From assembly GCA_035649235.1 (NCBI GenBank), contig DASRJX010000086.1:1-21554 (forward strand): 21,554 nt of DNA. Reading direction: 5' to 3'. This DNA is from DASRJX01 sp035649235 (GTDB lineage: Bacteria; Acidobacteriota; Polarisedimenticolia; Gp22-AA2). The first letter of the stretch is position 1; the number at the start of each line of letters is the position of its first letter. The position numbers and the translations under genes are program-made. The notes under the pieces were generated by a model. The model did no database searches. It was not told the DNA's origin and saw only the letters and a program-made list of their open reading frames with translations. Below are positions 7,276-17,815 of this stretch, piece after piece.

Positions 7276-8655
7276 ATGCCCGAGACCGCCTACTCCAAGG
7301 ATGACCTGATCGATTATGCCCGCGGCGAGCGCCGCGCGTTCGAGGACGCCCTGCGCCAGTTCGTGGAGATCCCGTCGGTCTCCGTCGACCCGGCCCGCAA
7401 GTCCGACGTGGCGCGCGGCGCCGAGTTCGCCGCCGACCTCATCCGCGGTCTGCGGGGCGAGGTGCGCGTCGTGCCGACGGGCGGGCACCCCCTGGTGCAC
7501 GGGGAATTCCGGCGCAACGCCTCCTGGCCGACCGTGACCCTCTACAACCATCTCGACGTCCAGCCCGCCGAGAAGGAGGACGGCTGGGAGACCGAGCCGT
7601 TCCAGTTCACGAGCAAGGACGGCCGCTATTTCGGCCGCGGATCGACCGACGACAAGGGCCCCGCTCTCTCGGCGCTGTGGGGGGCGCGCTACGCGATGGA
7701 GCACGGAGCGCGGATCAACCTGCACGTCCTGTGGGAGACCGAAGAGGAGATCGGCAGCCCGCACTTCGAGAGCACGATCCGCTCCGAGCGCCAGCGTCTG
7801 GCGACGGATTCGGCGATCGTCTCCGACACCGTCTGGGTGTCGCGCGCGCGCCCCGCCTGCCCGGCGGGCCTGCGGGGCCTGCAGGGGTTCCGGTTCACGC
7901 TCGAGTTCGGCCGGACCGACCAGCATTCCGGCACCACGGGCGGCGCGGCCCGCAACCCGGTTACCGAGCTCTGCGCGCTCATCGCCGAGTGCGTCGACGG
8001 GCGGACCGGCAAGGTGAAGATCCCCGGCTTCTACAAGGACGTCGTGCCGCCGTCCCGCCAGGAGATCCAGGACCTGAAGCGGTCCGGCTTCACCACCGCC
8101 GGCTTCAAGAAAGATCACCTGTTCAAGTCGATCCGCGTGAACGACGCGCTCGAGATCATGAAGCGAGTCTGGTGCCTGCCCACCTTCGAGGTGCACGGCA
8201 TCGCCGGCGGGTACCAGGGCCCCGGCATCAAGACGATCGTCCCGCCGCGCGCCACGGCCATAGTCTCCTGCCGGCTGGTGCCGGACATGAAGGAGTCGAA
8301 GGTGATCCGGCTGGTCAAGGACTTCGTGCGCCGGCGGAACCCCGACGTGCAGGTGGAGGTGGAGCACGGGCTCCCCGCCTATCGGGGACGGACGACGGGC
8401 CCGAACGCCGACGCCATCCGGGCCGCCATGAAGTTCGCCTTCGGGCGCGAGCCGGTGTTCGTGCGCGAAGGGGGGTCGATCGGCGCCGTCCTGTCAATGG
8501 AGCGGGTGCTCAAGGCGCCGGTCTATTTCCTCGGCCTGTCTCTCCCCGAGCACGGCTACCACGCCCCGAACGAGAACTACGACTGGCAGCAGGCTGAAGG
8601 TGGCATGGCCGCCTTCGCCGACTACTTCCGGCGGGTCGGCGAACTGCGCTCCTAG
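7276..8655 (+). CDS. M20-family metallopeptidase (CNDP-like dipeptidase)
   Basis: A 459-residue di-zinc hydrolase of the M20 family, most like cytosolic dipeptidases of the carnosinase (CNDP) type. Metal and catalytic residues are all visible: YNHLDVQP (His92, Asp94), GRGSTDDKG (bridging Asp125), ETEEEIGSP (Glu157 general base, Glu158 ligand), SDTVW (Asp184) and HGYHAPNENYD (His429). The dimerisation-domain motif DQHSGTTGG corresponds to DLHSG in CNDP enzymes. No signal peptide is seen, so it is probably cytoplasmic. The frame is open upstream to 7204, but ATG 7276 is chosen because GGAAGGAG lies five nt before it and the upstream bases form a promoter. It heads an operon: the CstA-family gene follows after 39 nt, suggesting that imported peptides are hydrolysed here. 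Exact substrate is unknown; acyl-amino-acid hydrolase activity is an alternative. Confidence 0.9.
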   Translation: MPETAYSKDDLIDYARGERRAFEDALRQFVEIPSVSVDPARKSDVARGAEFAADLIRGLRGEVRVVPTGGHPLVHGEFRRNASWPTVTLYNHLDVQPAEKEDGWETEPFQFTSKDGRYFGRGSTDDKGPALSALWGARYAMEHGARINLHVLWETEEEIGSPHFESTIRSERQRLATDSAIVSDTVWVSRARPACPAGLRGLQGFRFTLEFGRTDQHSGTTGGAARNPVTELCALIAECVDGRTGKVKIPGFYKDVVPPSRQEIQDLKRSGFTTAGFKKDHLFKSIRVNDALEIMKRVWCLPTFEVHGIAGGYQGPGIKTIVPPRATAIVSCRLVPDMKESKVIRLVKDFVRRRNPDVQVEVEHGLPAYRGRTTGPNADAIRAAMKFAFGREPVFVREGGSIGAVLSMERVLKAPVYFLGLSLPEHGYHAPNENYDWQQAEGGMAAFADYFRRVGELRS

Positions 8656-8694
8656 GGGTCGAGGAGGGGCGCCAGGGAGAGGCGTCGCGCATCC

Positions 8695-10521
8695 ATGAAC
8701 GCTCTGCCCATCCTGGTCGTCGCCCTGTGCGTCCTGGCGATCGGATACCGCTACTACTCCGCCTTCCTGGCGGCGCGCGTCATGGTCCTCGACGACGCGC
8801 GCGTCACGCCGGCGCACCGGCTGAACGACGGGCAGAACTACCATCCCACGCCCCGCTGGGTCCTCTTCGGCCACCACTTCGCGGCCATCGCCGGCGCCGG
8901 GCCTCTGATCGGCCCGGTGCTGGCGGCGCAGTTCGGGTACCTGCCGGGGCTGCTCTGGCTCCTCCTGGGCGTCGTGTTCGGCGGGGCCGTGCACGACTTC
9001 ACCATCCTGGCGGCGTCCGTGCGGCGCAACGGACGATCCCTCGCGGACATCGCCCGCGCCGAGATCAACCCGGTCGCGGGCCTGACCGCCATGCTCGCCA
9101 TCCTGTTCATCATCGTCATCGCCCTGGCGGGCCTGGGGCTCGCGGTCGTCAACGCCCTGCAGCATTCCCCCTGGGGCAGCTTCACCATCGCCGTCACGAT
9201 CCCGCTGGCGCTGTTCATGGGGCTCTACATGTACCGGCTGCGGCCCGGGGCCTTCGTGAGCGGCACCGTCATCGGCGTCGCGGGGCTCATCCTGGCCGTC
9301 ATCCTGGGGCGGCTCATCCCGGGGAGTGCTTTGGCGCCGTGGTTCACCTTCGGCAAGGGGAGCCTGACGCTCCTCCTGGTGTCGTACGGCTTCATCGCCT
9401 CCGTCCTGCCGGTCTGGATGCTCCTCTGCCCCCGTGACTACTTGTCGTCGTTCATGAAGCTCGGGGTGATCGCCGCCCTGGCGCTCGGCATGCTCGTCGT
9501 GGCCCCTCCCATCCGGATGCCGGCGCTCACCGAGTTCGTCGCCGGAGGCGGCCCGATCATTCCCGGGAGGATCTTTCCCTTCTGCTTCATCACCATCGCC
9601 TGCGGGGCGATCAGCGGGTTCCATTCTCTGGTCAGCTCCGGCACCACCCCCAAGATGATCGCGCGGGAGTCGGACATCCGCCCGATTGGCTACGGGGCGA
9701 TGCTGTGCGAAGGCTTCGTCGGCATCATGGCGTTCCTGGCGGTGCTGTCGCTCGACCCGGCCGATTACTTCGCCATCAACGTCCCTCCCGAGGCCTTCGC
9801 CCGTCTCGGCATGCCGGTCGTCGAGCTGCCCGAGCTGTCCCGCGCCGTCGGCGAGGACGTGGCAGGGCGCACCGGCGGCGCGGTGTCGCTGGCGGTCGGG
9901 ATGGCGCACGTCTTCGCCAAGGTGCCGGGGTTTCGCGGCCTCATGGACTACTGGTACCACTTCGCCATCATGTTCGAGGCGCTCTTCATCCTGACCACCA
10001 TCGACACCGGCACCCGCGTCGCGCGCTTCCTGGTCCAGGAGTTCCTGGGCCGCCTCTTCAAGCCTCTGGCGCGCACCGACTGGATGCCCGGAACGATCGT
10101 CGCCTCGGCTCTGGTGGTGGCCGCCTGGGGGTATTTCATCCACACCGGCTCGATCAGCACCATCTGGCCGATGTTCGGCATCGCGAACCAGCTCCTGGCG
10201 GCGATGGCCCTGTCGATCGGCACGACCGTCATCATCAAGTCCGGCCGGGGGCGGTACGCCTGGGTGACCCTCGTCCCGCTCTCCTTCGTGGCCACGACGA
10301 CGCTGACCGCGGGCTGGCTTTCGATCACGGACAACTTCCTGCCACTGGCGCGCGCCGCCACGACCCCGGCCGGCCGCTTCCAGGGTTACCTGAACGCGGG
10401 CCTCACGGCGACGATGATGGCTCTCATCCTGGTCACCATCGCCAACTGCGTCGTGTCCTGGCTGCGGGCCGCCTCCGGGCCCCCCCGTTTCGATCTTGAT
10501 CCGGAGGGGCGTGCTGTGTAG
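8695..10521 (+). CDS. cstA: CstA-family carbon starvation / peptide or pyruvate transporter
   Basis: A 608-residue polytopic inner-membrane protein of the CstA family. E. coli CstA and BtsT take up peptides and/or pyruvate under starvation. Typical sequence is present: HPTPRWVLFGHHFAAIAGAG (50-69), GPLIGPVLAAQFGYLPG, and FGGAVHDF in the next helix, followed by many hydrophobic helices to the C-terminus. A conserved segment SGTTPKMIARE lies in the middle. At 608 residues it is shorter than the E. coli proteins (about 700), as in many non-enteric homologues. The start is ATG at 8695, with AGGGAGAGG about 12 nt upstream. It lies 39 nt after the M20 dipeptidase and 29 nt before nnr, so it is probably in their operon. 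Peptide import feeding the dipeptidase is a reasonable inference. No BtsSR-like regulator is in the window. Confidence 0.93.
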   Translation: MNALPILVVALCVLAIGYRYYSAFLAARVMVLDDARVTPAHRLNDGQNYHPTPRWVLFGHHFAAIAGAGPLIGPVLAAQFGYLPGLLWLLLGVVFGGAVHDFTILAASVRRNGRSLADIARAEINPVAGLTAMLAILFIIVIALAGLGLAVVNALQHSPWGSFTIAVTIPLALFMGLYMYRLRPGAFVSGTVIGVAGLILAVILGRLIPGSALAPWFTFGKGSLTLLLVSYGFIASVLPVWMLLCPRDYLSSFMKLGVIAALALGMLVVAPPIRMPALTEFVAGGGPIIPGRIFPFCFITIACGAISGFHSLVSSGTTPKMIARESDIRPIGYGAMLCEGFVGIMAFLAVLSLDPADYFAINVPPEAFARLGMPVVELPELSRAVGEDVAGRTGGAVSLAVGMAHVFAKVPGFRGLMDYWYHFAIMFEALFILTTIDTGTRVARFLVQEFLGRLFKPLARTDWMPGTIVASALVVAAWGYFIHTGSISTIWPMFGIANQLLAAMALSIGTTVIIKSGRGRYAWVTLVPLSFVATTTLTAGWLSITDNFLPLARAATTPAGRFQGYLNAGLTATMMALILVTIANCVVSWLRAASGPPRFDLDPEGRAV

Positions 10522-10550
10522 AGTGTCGCTCTTGCTGGAGTCGGCCTGGG

Positions 10551-12137
10551 GTGGAAATACTGACAGCAAAGCAGATGCGGCAGGTCGACCGGCGCACGGT
10601 GAGAGAGTTCGGAGTGCCGGAGCTGGTCCTGATGGAGAATGCCGGGCTGAGGCTCCTGGGCTTCCTGCAGAGCAGCTACCCGGAACTCATGCGGCTCCAG
10701 TTGCTGCTTCTGTGCGGGCGCGGGAACAACGGCGGGGACGCCTTGGTGCTGGCCAGACACCTCCATAATCTGGGCGTCCCCTTCCGCGTGGTGCTCTTCG
10801 GGCGGCCGGACGACGTGAGGGGAAGCGCGGCGGTGAATCTGGAGGCGGTCCAGAGGCTCGGGATCGAGGTCCTGAGCGTCCTGGGAACGAAGGGCTGGCG
10901 GCGCGTTCTTCCCCTTCTCGGCCGGTCCGACCTGGTGGTCGACGGAATCCTGGGCACCGGGCTGTCGCGTCCCGTGGAGGGACTCCTGGCGAAGGTCTTC
11001 GAGTCGGTCAACCGATCGGGGGCCGAGGTCGTCGCGGTCGACATCCCGTCCGGGCTCTCGGGAGATTCGGCCGATCTCCCCGGGCCTTCGATCAAGGCCA
11101 CCCACACCGTCACCTTCGCCCGTCCGAAGCTGCCGCACGTCTTCCCTCCGGGGCGCGAGCGCTGCGGCACGGTTCACGTCGCCGACATCTCGATCCCGGC
11201 CGAGGCGGTCGCCGCCGAGCCGGGGACTCTCGAGCTGCTCGACGAGTCGCACCTGGTCGCGGCCCTGCCGCGGCGCCGGGCCGACGGCCACAAGGGGGAC
11301 TTCGGCCACGTGCTGGTGGTCGCCGGCTCCCGCGGCAAGGCGGGAGCGGCGCGCATGACCGCTCTCGCGGCCCTGCGGGCCGGATGCGGGCTCGTCACGG
11401 TCGCCCACCCCGTGAGCCTGCGGGGGCGGCTCCTGGGCTCGGTGATGGAGGCGATGACCGAGGAGCTGGACGAGACGCCGTCCGGATCCCTGGCCTGGAG
11501 CGCCCTGCCGCACCTCCTGCGCCTTCTCGAGGGAAAGCAGGCACTGGCGATCGGCCCGGGGCTGACGTCCGACCCCGAGACGCAGAGGCTGGTGCGGGCC
11601 CTCCTCCCCCGGACGAAGGTCCCGGTGGTCCTGGACGCGGACGGTCTCAACGCCTTCGCGGGACGGGCCGAAAGCCTGTCGGGCGCGCGGCACCCGTTGC
11701 TCCTCACGCCGCATCCCGGCGAGATGGCGCGGCTGGTCGGCCTGACGTCGCGGGAGGTGCAGAACGACCGGATCCGCACCGCCGCCCGATTCGCTTCGAA
11801 GAGGCGATGCCACGTGATCCTGAAGGGGCACCTCACGATCATCGCCCGTCCCGACGGCGCGGTGAGCGTCAATCCGACGGGCAACCCGGGCATGGCGACA
11901 GGCGGATCGGGAGACGTCCTGACCGGCCTCTTGGCCGGGCTCCTGGCCCAGGGACTCGACGCCGCCTCGGCGGCCCGTGTCGGCGTCTACCTGCACGGCC
12001 TGGCGGGCGACCTGGCGGCCGAGCGGGTTGGCGAGATGCCGCTCCTCGCCCGCGACATCCTGTCCAATTTTCCCCGGGCCCTGCTTCGGATGCGACGCTC
12101 GGCTCCGGGGCCGGCTTCTCTGGAGGCGCGTCCGTGA
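10551..12137 (+). CDS. nnr: Bifunctional NAD(P)H-hydrate epimerase / ADP-dependent NAD(P)HX dehydratase
   Basis: A 528-residue fusion of two metabolite-repair enzymes. The N-terminal YjeF_N domain (about 1-215) interconverts R and S forms of hydrated NAD(P)H; it shows LLCGRGNNGGDALVLARHL (53-71), DGILGTGLSRP and AVDIPSGLSGDS. The C-terminal kinase-fold domain (about 235-515) dehydrates S-NAD(P)HX using ADP. It shows GHVLVVAGSRGKAGAARM, LTPHPGEMARL and GNPGMATGGSGDVLTG (444-459) with catalytic Asp455. Length is normal for the fused bacterial protein. The start is GTG at 10551; GGAG at 10536-10539 is somewhat distant. The stop overlaps the next start as GTGA (12134-12137). Clustering with tsaE two genes downstream matches the yjeF-yjeE order of E. 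coli. Confidence 0.96.
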   Translation: MEILTAKQMRQVDRRTVREFGVPELVLMENAGLRLLGFLQSSYPELMRLQLLLLCGRGNNGGDALVLARHLHNLGVPFRVVLFGRPDDVRGSAAVNLEAVQRLGIEVLSVLGTKGWRRVLPLLGRSDLVVDGILGTGLSRPVEGLLAKVFESVNRSGAEVVAVDIPSGLSGDSADLPGPSIKATHTVTFARPKLPHVFPPGRERCGTVHVADISIPAEAVAAEPGTLELLDESHLVAALPRRRADGHKGDFGHVLVVAGSRGKAGAARMTALAALRAGCGLVTVAHPVSLRGRLLGSVMEAMTEELDETPSGSLAWSALPHLLRLLEGKQALAIGPGLTSDPETQRLVRALLPRTKVPVVLDADGLNAFAGRAESLSGARHPLLLTPHPGEMARLVGLTSREVQNDRIRTAARFASKRRCHVILKGHLTIIARPDGAVSVNPTGNPGMATGGSGDVLTGLLAGLLAQGLDAASAARVGVYLHGLAGDLAAERVGEMPLLARDILSNFPRALLRMRRSAPGPASLEARP

Positions 12138-12805
12138 AGGAGACGCAGAACCGCATGCGACGAACCGTTCCGAACGGCCTGCCCCACCCCGCCGCTCGCG
12201 CCGGCCTGACCGCGCCCGCGCCGATAGTTCCCAGGGCGCAGGAGCCGGTGCGCCCCGCCGCACGCATCATCCCGGCGCGTGTCGTCATCCGCCCGGCGCG
12301 GCCCGACGATCTCGAGCAGGCCACCCTCCTCGAGCGACGCATCGGCGGGACGATGGCCGCCACGCTGAACGAGCTGCAGCGCCGTCTGTTCGCGTTGCCC
12401 GAGGCTTTCCTGCTGGCGGAGCTGCAGCGGCCCGCGATGCCGCAGCAGATCGTCGGCATGGCGAACGGCCTCATCTGGACGCGGGACTATCCGCGATCGC
12501 TCTCGGAGTTTGAGAAGCTCCTCCCGTCCTCGTCGCACAACCCCCGCGGCGACGTGCTGTATGTCGCCTCGCTCGGCGTCGATCCGCTGTGGCGCGGACG
12601 CGGCATCGCCCTCTCGATCCTCCGCGAGACGGCGGAGGTGGCCCGCCGCCGTCACCTCAAGTGCCTCCGCCTGATTGGGCACGCCCGCACGCAGTCGCTC
12701 CTCGCCCGGGCCGGGTTCCAGACCGTCCGCCCTCTCACCGGGGCGTTCCGTCAGCACCGCGACCGCATGCCCCACCCCGTGCTGATGGAGCTGCCTCTCT
12801 TCTGA
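12134..12805 (+). CDS. GNAT-family N-acetyltransferase
   Basis: A 223-residue acetyl-CoA-dependent acyltransferase of unknown substrate. Residues about 1-48 are proline/alanine-rich and look disordered. The GNAT fold then begins with VVIRPARPDDLEQATLLE (50-67). Motif A reads YVASLGVDPLWRGRGIAL (143-160), with the pyrophosphate-binding RGRGIA at 154-159. It is followed by a helix, a strand CLRLIG and the SLLARAGFQ turn (188-196) typical of motif B. The start is GTG at 12134 because GGAGG (12122-12126) lies seven nt before it and it overlaps the nnr stop as GTGA. The ATG at 12155 is an alternative. It sits between nnr and tsaE, 8 nt before the latter. RimI often clusters with t6A genes, but this protein is longer and does not look like RimI, so no target is proposed. 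Confidence 0.82.
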   Translation: MKETQNRMRRTVPNGLPHPAARAGLTAPAPIVPRAQEPVRPAARIIPARVVIRPARPDDLEQATLLERRIGGTMAATLNELQRRLFALPEAFLLAELQRPAMPQQIVGMANGLIWTRDYPRSLSEFEKLLPSSSHNPRGDVLYVASLGVDPLWRGRGIALSILRETAEVARRRHLKCLRLIGHARTQSLLARAGFQTVRPLTGAFRQHRDRMPHPVLMELPLF

Positions 12806-12813
12806 CAGGGCCC

Positions 12814-13245
12814 GTGGCCCCCCGCCGCGTGCCGACCGGGAGCGAGGCCGAGACCTTCGCCCTCGGACGCGACCTGGCGGGCGACCTGCGCCCGGCCGAC
12901 GTGGTGTTGCTGCAGGGCGACCTGGGCATGGGGAAGACCGTGCTGGCCCGCGGCCTCGCCGCCGGCCTGGGAGTGCCAGAAGAAGACGTCCGCTCCCCCA
13001 CGTTCACTTTGATCAACCTTTATCAGGGACGACTACCCGTGTATCACATCGATCTCTACCGCATCGACAAGCCGGCCGAGCTCGAGGAGCTCGGCCTGGA
13101 GGAGATCCTCGGCGCGGACGGCGTGGCGATCGTGGAATGGGCGGAGCGGCTCGGGCCCTACCGACCACCTCGCGGCCTGCTGATCACGATCACCGACCGC
13201 GGCGGCAGCGCGCGCACCGTCGAGATCGACGACACGCGGGATTGA
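12814..13245 (+). CDS. tsaE: tRNA t6A37 threonylcarbamoyl biosynthesis ATPase TsaE
   Basis: A 143-residue P-loop ATPase that works with TsaD and TsaB to place the threonylcarbamoyl group on A37 of ANN-decoding tRNAs. Motifs are Walker A GDLGMGKT (35-42), SPTFTLINLY (61-70) with the conserved Thr, HIDLYRI (78-84) and VEWAERLG (107-114). These are the standard TsaE signatures, and the length is normal. The start is GTG at 12814, with a weak ACAGGG just upstream. GTG at 12829 is in frame and possible but has no Shine-Dalgarno, and longer upstream extensions are shadows of the GNAT gene. It ends the plus-strand operon; downstream is the palindromic region and convergent guaB. TsaB and TsaD are not in the window. 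Confidence 0.95.
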   Translation: MAPRRVPTGSEAETFALGRDLAGDLRPADVVLLQGDLGMGKTVLARGLAAGLGVPEEDVRSPTFTLINLYQGRLPVYHIDLYRIDKPAELEELGLEEILGADGVAIVEWAERLGPYRPPRGLLITITDRGGSARTVEIDDTRD

Positions 13246-13255
13246 GAGACTCACC

Positions 13256-13424
13256 CACGCGCGGGTCCGGAGCGCCGGCTTCGCGGGGGACGGCTCCGCG
13301 GCGCTCGCGCGCCGCTCGCCTCGGCTTCGTTCGCTCCGCCCTGCGCGCTCAAAACCAGCGCACAGGGGCCCCGTCGCTCACTTCTCGCACGCCCCCGCGA
13401 AGCCGGCGCTCCGGACCCCGCGTG
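13256..13424. repeat. 33-bp near-perfect inverted repeat with 102-nt spacer
   Basis: The left arm (13256-13289) and right arm (13392-13424) are reverse complements over 33 pairs with a single bulged C at 13262; 27 of these pairs are uninterrupted (13263-13289 with 13392-13418). The spacer (13290-13391) contains a perfect 7-bp hairpin, gcggcgc-tcgc-gcgccgc (13298-13315), and a short ggggcccc palindrome. No clear target-site duplication flanks the arms. Confidence 0.85.
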
Positions 13425-13475
13425 TATGCGGCTCCCGATCCCGCGTCGGTATCCCTGCGGGTGCGGGTTCGTGGT

Positions 13476-13534
13476 GCGAGGCGCCGGGGAGCGAGCCGGA
13501 CCCGTCCCCCGCGGGAGCGGGTCCGGCGCCTCGC
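13476..13534. repeat. Nested, mutually exclusive hairpins near guaB 3' end
   Basis: An inner stem pairs gccggacccg (13495-13504) with cgggtccggc (13518-13527) and continues inward as tccc/ggga (13505-13508 with 13513-13516, leaving 13517 bulged). An outer stem pairs gcgaggcgccgg (13476-13487) with ccggcgcctcgc (13523-13534). Both use bases 13523-13527, so the full stems cannot form together. The location, about 26 nt beyond the guaB stop on the minus strand, suits a 3'-end structure, but no U-tract is present. Confidence 0.7.
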
Positions 13535-13560
13535 CCCGGGAATGGCCATCCTGCTCTGGT

Positions 13561-15027
13561 TTACTCGACGCGGTAGTTGGGGGCCTCTTTGGTGATGACC
13601 ACGTCGTGCGCGTGCCCTTCCTTGAGGCCGGCGGAGGTGATGCGGATGAAGCGCGCTTCCTTGCGGAGGGTCTCGATGTCCTTGCAGCCGCAGTAGCCCA
13701 TCCCGGCCCGCAGGCCCCCGACGAGCTGGGGGACGAGGGCCTGGAGGCTCCCCTTGTACGGCACCATCCCCTCGATGCCCTCCGGGACCAGCTTGTCGTC
13801 GCCCGCCTGAGCCTCCTGGAAGTAGCGATCGGCGCTGCCGCGGCGCATCGCCCCGATCGACCCCATACCCCGGTAGGCCTTGAACGTCCGCCCCTGATAC
13901 AGGATGGTCTCGCCGGGCGACTCCTCGGCGCCGGCGAACAGGGATCCGATCATGATCGAGGACGCGCCGGCCGCCAGCGCCTTGGTGATGTCCCCCGAGT
14001 ACTTGATGCCCCCGTCGGAGATGATCGGGATGCGGTGCTTGCGCGCCACGACGTCGCACTGCGCGATCGCCGTGATCTGCGGCACCCCCACGCCGGTGAC
14101 GACCCGCGTGGTGCAGATCGATCCCGGCCCGATGCCCACCTTGACGGCGTCCACGCCCAGACGGATCAGGTCCTCGGCGGCCTCGGGGGTGCCGATGTTG
14201 CCGGCGATCAGGTCGATCCCCGGGCACTGGGCGCGCAGAACGCGTACCGTCTCCATGACGCCGGCCGAGTGACCATGCGCCGTGTCGACCACGAGCACAT
14301 CCACCCGCGCGTCCACCAGAGCCTTGGCCCTGTCCGCGGTCTCCGGCGCGACGCCGACCGCCGCCCCCACGCGCAGGCGGCCGAGGTTGTCCTTGCAGGC
14401 GTCGGGGTACCTGATCATCTTCTGGATGTCCTTGACGGTGATCAGTCCCTTCAGGTGGTTCTCGCGATCGACGACCAGGAGCTTCTCGATCTTGTGCTTG
14501 TGCAGGATGGCCTTGGCGGCCTCGAGGGTGGTGCCCACCGGCACCGTCACCAGGTTGTCGCGCGTCATGACGGACGAGACCAGGAGGTCGGTTCGGGTCT
14601 CGAAGCGCAGGTCGCGGTTCGTCAGGATGCCGAGCAGGCGCCCCCCCTTGTCCGTGACCGGGACACCCGAGATCTTGAAGCGCTGCATCAGCTCCATCGC
14701 CTCGGCGATGCGCTGCTCGGGCCCGACCGTGATCGGATCGACGATCATGCCGCTCTCCGATCGCTTCACCTTGTCGACCTCGCCCGCCTGCGCCTCGATC
14801 GACAGGTTCTTGTGGATGACGCCGATCCCTCCCAGCTGCGCCATGGCGATCGCCAGGCGCGACTCGGTGACGGTGTCCATCGCCGCCGACACCAGCGGGA
14901 TGTTGAGCCGGATGTTGCGCGTCAGCTGCGTCGCGACGTCGACGCGGCTCGGCACGACATCGGACCGGCCGGGCAGGAGCAGCACGTCGTCGAACGTCAG
15001 CGCTTCGGGGATCGGTCCGTCGAGCAT
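13561..15027 (-). CDS. guaB: Inosine-5'-monophosphate dehydrogenase
   Basis: A 488-residue enzyme that oxidises IMP to XMP with NAD+, the committed step of guanine nucleotide synthesis. The N-terminus LTFDDVLLLPG (10-20) is characteristic. Two CBS motifs occupy about 92-205 (ISGVPVTDKGGRLLGILTNR and EKLLVVDRENHLKGLITVKD). The catalytic loop GIGPGSICTTR (298-308) holds Cys305. Downstream are ISDGGIKYSGD (336-346) and the flap GSADRYFQE (397-405) with the Arg401-Tyr402 pair. Length is typical. ATG 15027 is chosen because AGGAGG lies seven nt upstream and the protein begins at the family's usual point; the open frame to 15141 runs antiframe through secA. It follows secA by 14 nt, so the two are probably co-transcribed. 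Confidence 0.97.
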   Translation of the reverse strand: MLDGPIPEALTFDDVLLLPGRSDVVPSRVDVATQLTRNIRLNIPLVSAAMDTVTESRLAIAMAQLGGIGVIHKNLSIEAQAGEVDKVKRSESGMIVDPITVGPEQRIAEAMELMQRFKISGVPVTDKGGRLLGILTNRDLRFETRTDLLVSSVMTRDNLVTVPVGTTLEAAKAILHKHKIEKLLVVDRENHLKGLITVKDIQKMIRYPDACKDNLGRLRVGAAVGVAPETADRAKALVDARVDVLVVDTAHGHSAGVMETVRVLRAQCPGIDLIAGNIGTPEAAEDLIRLGVDAVKVGIGPGSICTTRVVTGVGVPQITAIAQCDVVARKHRIPIISDGGIKYSGDITKALAAGASSIMIGSLFAGAEESPGETILYQGRTFKAYRGMGSIGAMRRGSADRYFQEAQAGDDKLVPEGIEGMVPYKGSLQALVPQLVGGLRAGMGYCGCKDIETLRKEARFIRITSAGLKEGHAHDVVITKEAPNYRVE

Positions 15028-15034
15028 CGCGAGG

Positions 15035-15040
15035 CCTCCT
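15035..15040 (-). promoter_or_regulatory. Strong ribosome binding site deciding the guaB start
   Basis: On the minus strand AGGAGG precedes the ATG at 15027 by seven bases. It sits within the 14-nt gap after the secA stop (15042-15044). This fixes the guaB start against the longer open frame that begins at 15141. Confidence 0.8.
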
Positions 15041-15041
15041 G

Positions 15042-17738
<2,697 letters not shown>

Positions 17739-17744
17739 CTGTCT

Positions 17745-17750
17745 ATGATA
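17745..17750 (-). promoter_or_regulatory. -10-like box TATCAT immediately upstream of secA
   Basis: On the minus strand TATCAT (five of six matches to TATAAT) is followed by six bases and the secA ATG. No -35 of quality is seen 17 nt further up, where the sequence is GC-rich. With no Shine-Dalgarno before the ATG, a leaderless secA transcript is possible alongside read-through from the M23 gene. Confidence 0.35.
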
Positions 17751-17815
17751 AGCGACCTGCCCCGCCGGTGGGAGACCACCCGCCCTCAGCCCCTCCTGGA
17801 ACCAGGCCGGGGGGC

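Larger units (their letters stand above)
13246..13560. other. Noncoding palindrome-rich region between convergent tsaE and guaB
   Basis: About 315 bases without a credible gene. The stretch is dominated by inverted repeats: a long pair of arms (13256-13289 with 13392-13424), a small hairpin between them (13298-13315) and a second cluster (13476-13534). The octamer GGGTCCGG or its complement occurs four times, at 13263-13270, 13411-13418, 13496-13503 and 13519-13526, in orientations +,-,-,+. Both flanking genes read into it, so transcript 3'-end formation is the simplest role. No T-tract follows any hairpin. A mobile palindromic element (REP/BIME- or MITE-like) or a structured RNA are alternatives. 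Confidence 0.7.

Noticed and set aside
8494..10569. 691-codon minus-strand open frame opposite cstA
   Set aside because: Extremely Asp/Arg/Gly/Gln/Glu/His-rich translation with no fold-like pattern, opposite a clear membrane protein gene.
10386..12263. 625-codon minus-strand open frame opposite nnr
   Set aside because: Antisense shadow of a complete bifunctional nnr.
13256..13424. Insertion sequence with terminal inverted repeats
   Set aside because: The 102-nt interior cannot encode a transposase and no target duplication is visible, so I report only the repeat, not an IS.
13137..13595. 152-codon plus-strand open frame across the palindromic region
   Set aside because: Arg/Pro/Ser-rich translation spanning the tsaE end and inverted repeats; no start signal or motif.
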